NCBI RefSeq assembly: GCF_900461555.1
Contig: NZ_UGOX01000002.1
Location: 1 to 64,000, forward strand
Source: Legionella quinlivanii
Lineage (GTDB): Bacteria; Pseudomonadota; Gammaproteobacteria; Legionellales; Legionellaceae
Direction of reading: 5' to 3'
DNA length: 64,000 bases
Shown here: in pieces, positions 18,456 through 25,478 of the stretch
How positions within the stretch are numbered: position 1 is the first letter of the stretch
How the letters are laid out: each line of letters begins with the position of its first letter
The notes under the pieces: generated by a model
Database searches by the model: none
The model's input: only the letters and a program-made list of their open reading frames with translations
Told to the model about the DNA's origin: nothing
Program-made: the position numbers and the translations under genes

Positions 18456-18722
18456 CAAATAGCTCGTAGCTACTACTCGGTCACGCCACGTGCATAGTCA
18501 TTGCCAGTTTGGGCTGGATATGCCGGGAAAACCCAATAATGCAGCGAAGCCTTATTCCTCCTCTTTGACCTTTAATAAGAATTTGTTTCTGAAAATAAGC
18601 CTCCGTATGTATTGAAACTGATCTAACTAACATAAAATCAAAAACTCATTGAAATTGAATATTTATGAGAGGACAGGTAATATCGGCCGACTATTGCGCA
18701 GTGTAAGAACTTTAGAGGGGAT
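18456..18722. other. Gap with a segment shared with 35675-35710
   Basis: No coding signal. About 37 bp starting at 18497 (GTCATTGCCAGTTTGGGCTG and onward through AAAACCC) recur with one gap near 35675, suggesting a degraded mobile-element end. Confidence 0.45.
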
Positions 18723-19685
18723 TTACCCACTTATTACATTTTTATTTTTATAAGAGATTTTATCACCGACAATTTTCTCGATATCGGCAACATGAATCCT
18801 AGCTTTACTAGCCTTAACCAGATTGCATAATTTCATTATATATTCATTATTTGATGTGGGATTGGTGAAGGCTAGTAACTCAGTACCTGCTTTAGTAAAA
18901 GGTAATATTGACAGCTGGATCTTACTACTTTCTTGGCTTGCTTCTATGATTATAAGCTTTTTACAGTTAATTAGGGTGCAGCTATTTCTTTCACTAAAAT
19001 CTATACTACATAAGGCCTCCGAATTAGAAATCAGACCAGAATCCTTTAAATTTATAATATCTGTATAGGTCAGCTCTTTAGCTAAAGAGAGCAATTCATT
19101 TGTATTTAAAAGACAAAATTGATTATTGATGTTAATAGCATAAGCGGAGATTGTGTTAAATAGATTTGCCTCTTCTTTTGAAAGATTCTTTAGCAATTCT
19201 AAAGTACGTAGCGAATATGATTTGGGCTTGCGGATTTCACCTGCAAGCACTTTAGCCCAAATATTTTGCATCTGCTCATCGCTTATATCTTCTATGATAT
19301 TAAAGTATCGAGTGATCCAATCTTCTTCAACTTCTTCCGCGGAAATTGCCTCATCTTTATTCAATTCATCAGCTGTCTGAGAGATGATGCTCTCAATATT
19401 GCACTGCTTTTTAATACTCTTAAATTCTTCTCTGGATTTTGCTCTATTTAGAATTTCACCATCCGATGAAAATTTTACGACAAACCCATTCCCTTGGTAT
19501 TCTGCTTCTTTAATGGGGACAGGACTTTTAGCAATAACTTCTGTGAAATCTTCCATCGCTTGCAAATGAGCCGTGGTATTTCTCTTTGTAATATAGGCGG
19601 TAAAAAGACAGCCCAAACCTTTAGAAATTGTCACAATTAATTTCTCTAATGGTTTGCTTATTCCTGCCAAGTCTTTGATTTCCAT
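18723..19685 (-). CDS. DUF2806 domain protein
   Basis: A 320-residue soluble protein resembling the DUF2806/TIGR03899 group of unknown function. The most recognisable block is the central DWITRYFNIIEDISDEQMQN then WAKVLAGEIRKPKSYSLRTL. A short hydrophobic stretch near residues 20-35 (VTISKGLGCLFTAYI) could be a membrane anchor. Related proteins occur in mobile regions. No partner gene adjoins it: the next coding sequence is about 850 bp away. Function is unknown. Confidence 0.65.
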   Translation of the reverse strand: MEIKDLAGISKPLEKLIVTISKGLGCLFTAYITKRNTTAHLQAMEDFTEVIAKSPVPIKEAEYQGNGFVVKFSSDGEILNRAKSREEFKSIKKQCNIESIISQTADELNKDEAISAEEVEEDWITRYFNIIEDISDEQMQNIWAKVLAGEIRKPKSYSLRTLELLKNLSKEEANLFNTISAYAININNQFCLLNTNELLSLAKELTYTDIINLKDSGLISNSEALCSIDFSERNSCTLINCKKLIIIEASQESSKIQLSILPFTKAGTELLAFTNPTSNNEYIMKLCNLVKASKARIHVADIEKIVGDKISYKNKNVISG

Positions 19686-20099
19686 ACAGCCCTCTTATAG
19701 ATTTACCCTCTTTTAGTGCAGGACTAACTCATAAATTAAGCACCTGACTATAATTGCGAGAAAAACGAATAATTACTATATATTGTAGCGTATCGCACAA
19801 GAAAGCACAATATATGTGATTTTTGGTGTGTACTCTATAAACCACACCTGCCTATCTGCAAAGCTGCAGCATACTCGCCCTGAAACAATCAAAAGTGGCA
19901 CATCAATTGGTATCAGAAAACACTATATCTGAATTTTTGCTCAGCATTTCATTTATAGAAACGGGCAAATAGTGGGCTAACTACTGTGAAGAAAACACAA
20001 CCGTCCTGTTTCAACCACAGATATCAACAAGAAATCGGTTATAAATCTGATTATCTTCTCAAAGTAAGTATTTATCAAATTTATCAAGAATAATTACTC
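19686..20099. other. Non-coding gap before the candidate RNA
   Basis: About 410 bp of AT-rich sequence with no open frame that looks coding and no repeat seen elsewhere in the window. It leads into the -10 element of the candidate RNA. Confidence 0.4.
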
Positions 20100-20105
20100 T
20101 ATAAT
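20100..20105 (+). promoter_or_regulatory. -10 box of candidate ncRNA
   Basis: A consensus TATAAT lies 6 bp before the GGGAC that opens the structured region, so transcription would start at about 20112. No good -35 hexamer is seen at 16-18 bp spacing; the upstream is AT-rich. Confidence 0.5.
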
Positions 20106-20111
20106 TTATAT

Positions 20112-20315
20112 GGGACACCAAAGTCCCTAGCGTCACTGTTTGGTAAGTGGCGAAGGTAAGCAGACCTTGCAGCTTTAGTGAGCGGTGCTCAGGGCTGTAA
20201 AGATCAAGGCGCTTATCGCTCTCAGGAAATATTGCGCATAAGTTCCTGAGCGACGTAATTAAACGCGTCGGTAAATAAGGACGGGTTTAAACAACCTGCC
20301 GGCAGGTTTGTTTTT
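20112..20315 (+). ncRNA. Candidate structured RNA of about 204 nt, family not recognised
   Basis: The segment carries no open frame but folds by eye into consecutive helices. GGGAC/GTCCC (20112-20127) is followed by CGTCACT/AGTGGCG (loop GTTTGGTA), AAGGT/ACCTT (loop AAGCAG), GCAGCT paired with GGCTGT enclosing TGAGC/GCTCA, TCAGGAA/TTCCTGA flanked by TCGCT/AGCGA, and GACG/CGTC. It ends in a terminator-like hairpin. It starts 7 nt after a TATAAT. The motifs of RNase P, tmRNA, 6S, SRP RNA and CsrB were looked for and not seen. It could be a regulatory RNA of the plasmid or the RNA part of a lost element; covariation would decide. Confidence 0.5.
20290..20315 (+). terminator. Rho-independent terminator of candidate ncRNA
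   Basis: AACCTG-CCGG-CAGGTT forms a GC-rich six-pair stem with a four-base loop, followed by TGTTTTT. Confidence 0.65.
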
Positions 20316-20433
20316 GAGTAATTCAAATGAAGCAAACTTGTATAATTAATATCTCAATAACTATTAACGTGAAGTTTTACCAATTTGGTTTAATGTTAAC
20401 GTTGACGCTTTTTGGATATTAATGTTTAAGCTT

Positions 20434-20454
20434 GGCGAGAGCTTCGATCTCGCC
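20434..20454. other. Strong isolated hairpin
   Basis: GGCGAGA and TCTCGCC pair perfectly around a seven-base loop (GCTTCGA), followed by CCCTTCGGG. There is no T-run on either strand, so it is not a standard terminator. It lies between the candidate RNA and the 3' end of the resolvase gene. Confidence 0.45.
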
Positions 20455-20541
20455 CCTTCGGGTTTAATTACACAAATTTAGCTGTAGTAATTCAAACTTG
20501 ATCTGACAGTTGCAGATATATGTAAATTCCCCCATTTATCT

Positions 20542-21105
20542 TTAAATACTACTGGTCTTTAAGTATTGATACAGTGTTTCCCGGCTAATACCTAAGTCGC
20601 TGGCTACATGCGCCTTTTTTGCTCCAGCCGCAACCTTCTCCCTTAACAATTGAACTTGCTCATCAGACAAAATCTTTCTCCGCCCAGGATAAGCACCACG
20701 TTTTTTTGCTAACTCAATCCCTTCTCGTTGTCGTTCTTTAAGAAGGGCACGCTCAAATTCAGCAAAAGCTCCCATCACCGAGAGGAGTAAAATAGCCATG
20801 GGTGAGTTTTCACTACTAAAGGTTAGATTTTCTTTGATAAATTCTACGCTCACATCTTTAGAAGTTAAGTCATTTACTAAATTACGTAAATCAACAAGAT
20901 TACGGGCGAGCCGATCCATACTATGGACAATGACGATATCGCCATCTCGAACATAAGCAAGTAGGGCGTCAAGTTGGGGTCGATTAACATCTTTACCGGA
21001 TGCTTTATCAATAAATGTTTTATCGAGTTTAATGCCATCTAACTGGCGATCCGGATTTTGGTCAAAGCTGCTGACTCGAATATAGCCTACTCGTTTTCCG
21101 CTCAC
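20542..21105 (-). CDS. Serine recombinase (Tn3 resolvase/invertase family)
   Basis: A 187-residue small serine recombinase. The N-terminal catalytic domain has GYIRVSSFDQNPDRQL with the active-site Ser, then HSMDRLARNL, and GAFAEFERALLKERQREG leads into the E-helix. The C-terminal helix-turn-helix is KKAHVASDLGISRETLYQYL. Length is normal for a TnpR. It could be the resolvase of the truncated Tn3-family element at 12880-15074, now separated by IS insertions, or a plasmid multimer-resolution enzyme. The 250-bp space upstream is a plausible res region. Confidence 0.9.
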   Translation of the reverse strand: MSGKRVGYIRVSSFDQNPDRQLDGIKLDKTFIDKASGKDVNRPQLDALLAYVRDGDIVIVHSMDRLARNLVDLRNLVNDLTSKDVSVEFIKENLTFSSENSPMAILLLSVMGAFAEFERALLKERQREGIELAKKRGAYPGRRKILSDEQVQLLREKVAAGAKKAHVASDLGISRETLYQYLKTSSI

Positions 21106-21355
21106 GGTGCTTCCTTTAACGAAATGTCAGATTGAACTCTATGACGTTTGTGATAAATTGTCAACAAATGATAAAAACATATTTTTCTGACACTGTTTTG
21201 AGGCCTTAGCCTGACGTCAAGTTAGGGTATACTTCATACTGACGGATATAGGATGCAGAACAACTAATGTTTTCATTAAAATAATCATTAGCCACTATAT
21301 TAATAGAAAGTGTCTAGGCACTCTGATGTAACGATACAGGAGCGTTACCGTTACG
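21106..21355. promoter_or_regulatory. Possible res region of the serine recombinase
   Basis: The gap upstream of the resolvase start contains several TGTCA/TGACA-type half sites (TGTCAGATTGAACTC, TTGTCAACAAATG, TTCTGACACTG, CTGACGTCAAG), as expected of multi-subsite res DNA. Exact subsites cannot be fixed by eye. TGTAACGATAC at 21327-21337 belongs to the repeats around kfrA. Confidence 0.35.
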
Positions 21356-21922
21356 TTACTCCGCTTCTTTCTTCTTCATTTGTTTTTTAATTTCATCTAA
21401 TCTGGCTTTCGCTTCTACGGCCGAAATTTCTGCATCATGCTTTGCTTTATTGGCTTCACCCAGCTTTTTATGCAGCATCTCCTTTTCATTTTTCAAATAG
21501 CTTATTTCGGCTTCCAGGATGGCAAGCTTTTTGTCAGATTCAATCTTATGCTGCTCGTAATGTTTATTGGTTTCAGCAATTTTTATTTCCAGATTGAAGT
21601 TTTTCCCATTCAATTCTTTTATTTCTTTTAGAGCATCTTCCAAATCGGCAGTTTTTTCTTCCAGAGCAACATGCATTGAACTTTGCACTTCTTTGGCTAT
21701 ACGAACAAATTCTGACTGGATAACATCCTGCAGCTCTTTAGATATCTCAAATTCGGATGTACCAGCCAAGCTTTGTTCCTCTCTCCATTGGCGTAAGTAT
21801 TCATTAATAGTGGTGAAAGATCCCCCTAAAACTGCCCTTAGCTTTCTAACCGAAGGTTTTTCGCCAAGAAGCTGTAACCTATTACATTGCTGCGCCACAT
21901 CATAGAAGCTAATTTTAGCCAT
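21356..21922 (-). CDS. kfrA: KfrA-like plasmid DNA-binding coiled-coil protein
   Basis: A 188-residue protein with a KfrA_N-type DNA-binding domain at residues 1-60 (VAQQCNRLQLLGEKPSVRKL, then LGGSFTTINEYLRQW) and a long alpha-helical coiled coil to the end (Lys/Glu/Ala-rich). KfrA proteins of broad-host-range plasmids repress their own promoter and support stable inheritance. KfrA is usually near 300 residues, so this is a short form. An inverted repeat directly upstream (21937-21967) fits autorepression. It supports a plasmid origin for this DNA. Confidence 0.8.
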   Translation of the reverse strand: MAKISFYDVAQQCNRLQLLGEKPSVRKLRAVLGGSFTTINEYLRQWREEQSLAGTSEFEISKELQDVIQSEFVRIAKEVQSSMHVALEEKTADLEDALKEIKELNGKNFNLEIKIAETNKHYEQHKIESDKKLAILEAEISYLKNEKEMLHKKLGEANKAKHDAEISAVEAKARLDEIKKQMKKKEAE

Positions 21923-21936
21923 TTAAATCTCGCCAC

Positions 21937-21967
21937 GTAACATTATTGTAACTAAACTCAATGTTAC
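21937..21967. promoter_or_regulatory. Candidate KfrA operator
   Basis: GTAACATT (21937-21944) and AATGTTAC (21960-21967) form an 8-bp perfect inverted repeat 15 bp upstream of the kfrA start. Further GTAAC/GTTAC copies occur at 21327-21357 and 22101-22122. Confidence 0.55.
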
Positions 21968-22393
21968 AACAGTGGAATTGTAGCGTCAATTATAAGGAAT
22001 CCAACAAGGGTCCTTTTGATCTCATTCCTCCCTCAGAAAAGAAATAGATTGGCTCAGTGAAATTTTAAAAGAGTCACTCAGATGGAATTAATTAATATTT
22101 GTAACGAAACAGTATCGTTACATTTTAGATATAGATCGAATCCAAGTAGAAAAATTTTTCTGCTATGAATCAATATGCACTGAGGAGAATATGAACAAGA
22201 TACATTTGCCAGTTAGATATTTTAAAGTTTGAGGAAACACTTTAGCCTACTAGTTGAATAAAACCACAAATTTTCTATGTTATGAAATCGCACTATCGAT
22301 GGGCACCAGGGTAAACGCGCCAATTGATAGCAGTGTAATATCGGACATATCAATTGTCTCAAATTACCTGGCATGATCCGACTTGGTTTTCAG
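21968..22393. other. Gap between kfrA and the next gene
   Basis: No coding frame. It contains GTATCGTTACA at 22112-22122, the inverse of TGTAACGATAC at 21327-21337 on the other side of kfrA. Confidence 0.4.
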
Positions 22394-22876
22394 CTAATCT
22401 ATCGAAAAACAAGAAATCATCTGCTCAACATCCATTTTTTTTATCTCTTCGATAGCATCAGATACAGTGAGTTTCTGGAGTTCTATCAAATCTTGAAGAG
22501 CATTAACTATCTGTTCATAAAAATCAGCTTCTGGATATAATGTGCGAAAATGATTTTTCAACTCCCGTATGTTTTCCCCTCTTAAGCCACTTGAATACAA
22601 GAGGCGCACACCCCATGCTTCATAGGTATTCAAGGAATTTATTTCAACAATGGATTGTTGAGCGGATACTCCCTGCTCACGTAAATAAATCAAAACGTCA
22701 ATATGCCTTTCAAGCATACGTCTAGGCGAATTATATGGAGGATGCCATTGATTTAATATTGACCGATTAAATCCGAATGCGATTAATTTATCATATAACG
22801 ATTGTTCTATTTCTACCTGAGGCATAGAAAATAACTTGTATTTATCTAAAATTTGACTGGTAAAGTGGTCCGGCAT
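22394..22876 (-). CDS. Hypothetical 160-aa protein
   Basis: A soluble, helix-rich protein with no recognised domain. The ATG at 22876 (MPDHFTSQILDKYKLFSMP) is preferred to a TTG six codons upstream because GGAGAG is spaced correctly before it. The central part (MLERHIDVLIYLREQGVSAQ then NTYEAWGVRLLYSSGLRGEN) and the acidic C-terminus ending DVEQMISCFSID are its main features. It is monocistronic. Function is unknown; a secreted-effector role is possible in this genus but has no specific support here. Confidence 0.6.
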   Translation of the reverse strand: MPDHFTSQILDKYKLFSMPQVEIEQSLYDKLIAFGFNRSILNQWHPPYNSPRRMLERHIDVLIYLREQGVSAQQSIVEINSLNTYEAWGVRLLYSSGLRGENIRELKNHFRTLYPEADFYEQIVNALQDLIELQKLTVSDAIEEIKKMDVEQMISCFSID

Positions 22877-23004
22877 TGGTTCTCTCCAAAGCAAATCATC
22901 TATAGCGCTATTGATAAATTTTATTGAAACTTGAAATTATGATCGTTAAGGCCTAGGCTACGGCCCTGTCGATGTTATTAGGGCTATCACTATAGGAGCT
23001 AATA

Positions 23005-23187
23005 TTAAGAACAATATTGCATTTCCCAAATAGGATGATATAAAGATGATTTTTTCTCTTTTTCCAAGCGTATTCTCAAATAGGCACCTCTTGATCCAGT
23101 AATCACACCTAATTGGCCGTTAGCGATAACTTTTTGGCCTCTTTTTGCAGGTACTTTATAATATCTGCGAATATACTGCATGCTCAT
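23005..23187 (-). CDS. Small conserved plasmid/phage-type protein (60 aa)
   Basis: MSMQYIRRYYKVPAKRG is followed by GQLGVITGSRGAYLRIRLE and HPIWEMQY. This YIRRYYxVPAKRG...GSRGxYLRIR...HPxWE pattern is one I know from small proteins of plasmids and phages with no assigned function. The ATG at 23187 has GGAG upstream; two alternative starts (GTG just upstream and ATG two codons downstream) exist. It is basic and likely nucleic-acid associated. Confidence 0.6.
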   Translation of the reverse strand: MSMQYIRRYYKVPAKRGQKVIANGQLGVITGSRGAYLRIRLEKEKKSSLYHPIWEMQYCS

Positions 23188-23285
23188 TAGCACAACTCCA
23201 GATTATGATACAAATGCGTGTTACCATCCCCGCTTATTTGAATAGATTATGACTGTTTATGACATAAGGAATAATTTCCAATGAA

Positions 23286-23924
23286 CTATCTTATTGAATT
23301 AACTGTACTAAATACAAGAGAGGAGTGGCATCGTTTTCTTTGATTCTCAGAAGAAATCATGACATTACGAAGGCGTAGGTATTTATAAAAAGTTGCTCGG
23401 GTTATTGCTAGTTGCTCACAAATTTCCGAGACACTGAGTCTTCCCTCTTTATATAAAAGCTCCGCCGAATGCGCAGTGGCTAATGCTTTTTTGGATAGTC
23501 CCTTTGGTCGTCCACCTTTTTTGCCTCTGGCTCTTGCTGCTTCAAGACCTGCTATCGTTCTTTCTTTAATAAGCTCTCTTTCAAATTCAGCTAAAGACCC
23601 GAATATATTGAATATCAAACGACCTTGAGGCGTGGTAGTGTCTATTGGATCATTCAGGCTTTTTATTCCAACACCTTTTTCAAGAAGGGTGTTCACTAAA
23701 TCAATTAAATCCTTAAATGATCGTCCTAATCTGTCGAGTTTCCAAATAATCAGGACGTCTCCTTTACGAATTTCTTTTAACAGAAGTTCGAGAGCAGGGC
23801 GGTTTATTAGAGAGCCACTAATCTGGTCTTGAAATATTTTTTCACAGCCCGCTTTTTGCAGGGCATCAATTTGCAGATCTAAATTTTGACTGCTGGTTGA
23901 AATTCGAGCATAGCCAATTAGCAT
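23286..23924 (-). CDS. Serine recombinase (resolvase/invertase family)
   Basis: A 212-residue small serine recombinase, distinct from the 20542 gene. It begins MLIGYARISTSSQNLDLQ with the catalytic Ser, has WKLDRLGRSFKDL and GSLAEFERELIKERT, an RGKKGGRPKGLS linker and a helix-turn-helix (LSVSEICEQLAITRATFYKY). The last 25 residues are not part of the family and may be read-through into non-native DNA. No invertible segment or neighbouring transposase was recognised. Confidence 0.88.
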   Translation of the reverse strand: MLIGYARISTSSQNLDLQIDALQKAGCEKIFQDQISGSLINRPALELLLKEIRKGDVLIIWKLDRLGRSFKDLIDLVNTLLEKGVGIKSLNDPIDTTTPQGRLIFNIFGSLAEFERELIKERTIAGLEAARARGKKGGRPKGLSKKALATAHSAELLYKEGRLSVSEICEQLAITRATFYKYLRLRNVMISSENQRKRCHSSLVFSTVNSIR

Positions 23925-24132
23925 TTGAGATCAGTTCAATAAAAGGTTAAAGCAGTATAAATTAAACAATAATTAATTGAAACAGTTATTTGAACTCTTT
24001 AAGACCCGCAAAATCAGCTTGCGGGATAAATTTTGAAGAGTTTACAAAAACGGTGGTTTTATTGAACTAACTAAGGATCTATTTTTGAAAACATAATATG
24101 AAGGCGGGCCATTTCATAATAAATTGCTTGCT

Positions 24133-24164
24133 ATAGTAATATTTGCTATAGTAAATATTACTAT
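24133..24164. promoter_or_regulatory. Operator of TA locus 2
   Basis: ATAGTAATATTT and AAATATTACTAT form a perfect 12-bp inverted repeat around GCTATAGT, ending 14 bp before the toxin ATG. Confidence 0.75.
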
Positions 24165-24178
24165 TCAGATCTCATATT

Positions 24179-24550
24179 ATGCGAATTATAAAAACAAAAA
24201 CTTTCTGTAAATGGGCTATGAAGAATGAGATTAGCGATAAACGCCTTCTCATTGCTGCTCAGGAAATAGCTAATGATATTTATGAAGCTAATTATGGTGG
24301 TGGGATCATCAAAAAAAGAGTCGCTAATAAAGGAAGAGGGAAGAGTGGTAGCACTAGAACAATTGTTGCTTTCAAAAAGGGTAAAAATTGTTATTTCATT
24401 TTTGGCTTTGAAAAAAATATGAAAGATAATATATCCACTAATGAGGAGCGTGCTCTTAAAATTTTTGCCAAATCTTTATTCGCTTATTCTGACAAAGAAA
24501 TTGCTGGATTGTTAGATAGCGGTTCGTTATTGGAGGTACGTGATGAGTAA
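24179..24550 (+). CDS. RelE-like toxin of TA locus 2
   Basis: A 123-residue basic protein of the RelE-like toxin group that pairs with a short XRE antitoxin. Characteristic features are MRIIKTKTFCKWAMKN at the start, the YEANYGGGIIKKRVA basic strand, GRGKSGSTRTIVAFKKG and YFIFGFEKN, then the C-terminal AKSLFAYSDKEI helix. The antitoxin overlaps its 3' end by 8 bp. It probably acts as a ribosome-dependent mRNA interferase. Confidence 0.82.
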   Translation: MRIIKTKTFCKWAMKNEISDKRLLIAAQEIANDIYEANYGGGIIKKRVANKGRGKSGSTRTIVAFKKGKNCYFIFGFEKNMKDNISTNEERALKIFAKSLFAYSDKEIAGLLDSGSLLEVRDE

Positions 24551-24833
24551 GATTATTGAGGCTGTATTAGAAGCCGCCAGGGATATTCGTTTAGATCCGA
24601 TTACGATTAGGGAAATTGAGCTTTTGAATGTCAGTGAGGTTAAGGAACTTCAGGCGAATGAAATCAAAAAAATGCGAATAAAAGAGAACCTGAGCCAAAC
24701 AGTTATGGCTAAGATATTGAATGTAACACCCTCAACTTATCAAAAATGGGAAAGGGGAGAAGTGCATCCTAGAGGGGCAAATTTAAAACTATTGAGGCTA
24801 GCTTATACTCACGGTATAAACTATATACTCTAA
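24543..24833 (+). CDS. XRE-family antitoxin of TA locus 2
   Basis: A 96-residue protein with a C-terminal helix-turn-helix (ENLSQTVMAKILNVTPSTYQKW) and an N-terminal segment (EAVLEAARDIRLDPIT) that would bind the toxin. The ATG at 24543 follows GGAGG; an in-frame GTG just before it is less likely. Toxin-first gene order with an overlap indicates one transcript, autoregulated at 24133-24164. Confidence 0.82.
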   Translation: MSKIIEAVLEAARDIRLDPITIREIELLNVSEVKELQANEIKKMRIKENLSQTVMAKILNVTPSTYQKWERGEVHPRGANLKLLRLAYTHGINYIL

Positions 24834-25478
24834 ACAAGAAAGTCTCGTAAATATGGCATTTAATTTAGAGAGTAACTCAGCAATTGCAATAAATGTCCCT
24901 GCATAGGTATGTAAAGTTTTATCGTTGTTACCCACAAATTGCCGACAGTGTCGGCACAATCGTAAAAGCTGGCTATAAATTCAATAGACAGACCACTTAT
25001 ACAAGCATAGCGTTAAACGTTACATCGTCCAAACTTGAATTCACCTAATTCGAGGAGTGACGCTCATCTTATTATTTTCCTTGAATGAATGAGAATAAAG
25101 TGTCCAGGCATATTAGACCACTACACTGAATACGAAACAAAACTCATCGATAAAAGGCTCTTACACGAAAAATTACATGAGATTCTTTAGCTCTGGGTAA
25201 GTTTGATGAGGAGGATTGAGCGAGATCAACATCATCGATAGAAAGATCAGGCATAGGCATTTAATCAAAATTTTCTCCTTCTGAGCGACGATGTAATTAT
25301 GTGATAAGCTCTTGATCTGCTTGCCATTTGTAGATGCGGGTCGGACATAAATACCTTGTGTTGATCCTGGATATATTTCCAAATCACTTATTAATAAATA
25401 AGCGTATAATTTATCGTGATTGATAATAATTTAAGCATGATGTAAAATTCAGATTTTTTTTGAGCACAAATAATTCAC
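24834..25478. other. Gap with a palindrome and a solitary IS3 end
   Basis: No convincing gene. TGCCGACA-G-TGTCGGCA (24940-24956) is a perfect palindrome of unknown role. A 29-bp copy of the IS3 left end lies at 25097-25125. A short minus-strand open frame (25173-25382) shows no coding character. Confidence 0.45.
25097..25125 (-). repeat. Solitary left terminal repeat of the IS3-family element
   Basis: AAAGTGTCCAGGCATATTAG followed by ACCACTACA equals the outermost 29 bp of the IS3 elements at 15075 and 59170, in the same orientation as the latter. No other part of the IS is adjacent, so this is a deletion scar or a target used in a one-ended event. Confidence 0.75.

Noticed and set aside
20112..20315. 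Retron msr-msd or IscB/TnpB guide RNA
   Set aside because: No reverse transcriptase, IscB or TnpB gene is nearby, so the structured segment is left as an orphan RNA candidate.
15075..25125. Composite transposon between IS3 copy 1 and the solo IS3 end
   Set aside because: The GCT duplication belongs to IS3 copy 1 alone, and the base triplets outside the proposed unit do not match.
25173..25382. 69-aa minus-strand ORF in the gap before the ALDH fusion
   Set aside because: No ribosome site, no domain, composition like random AT-rich DNA.
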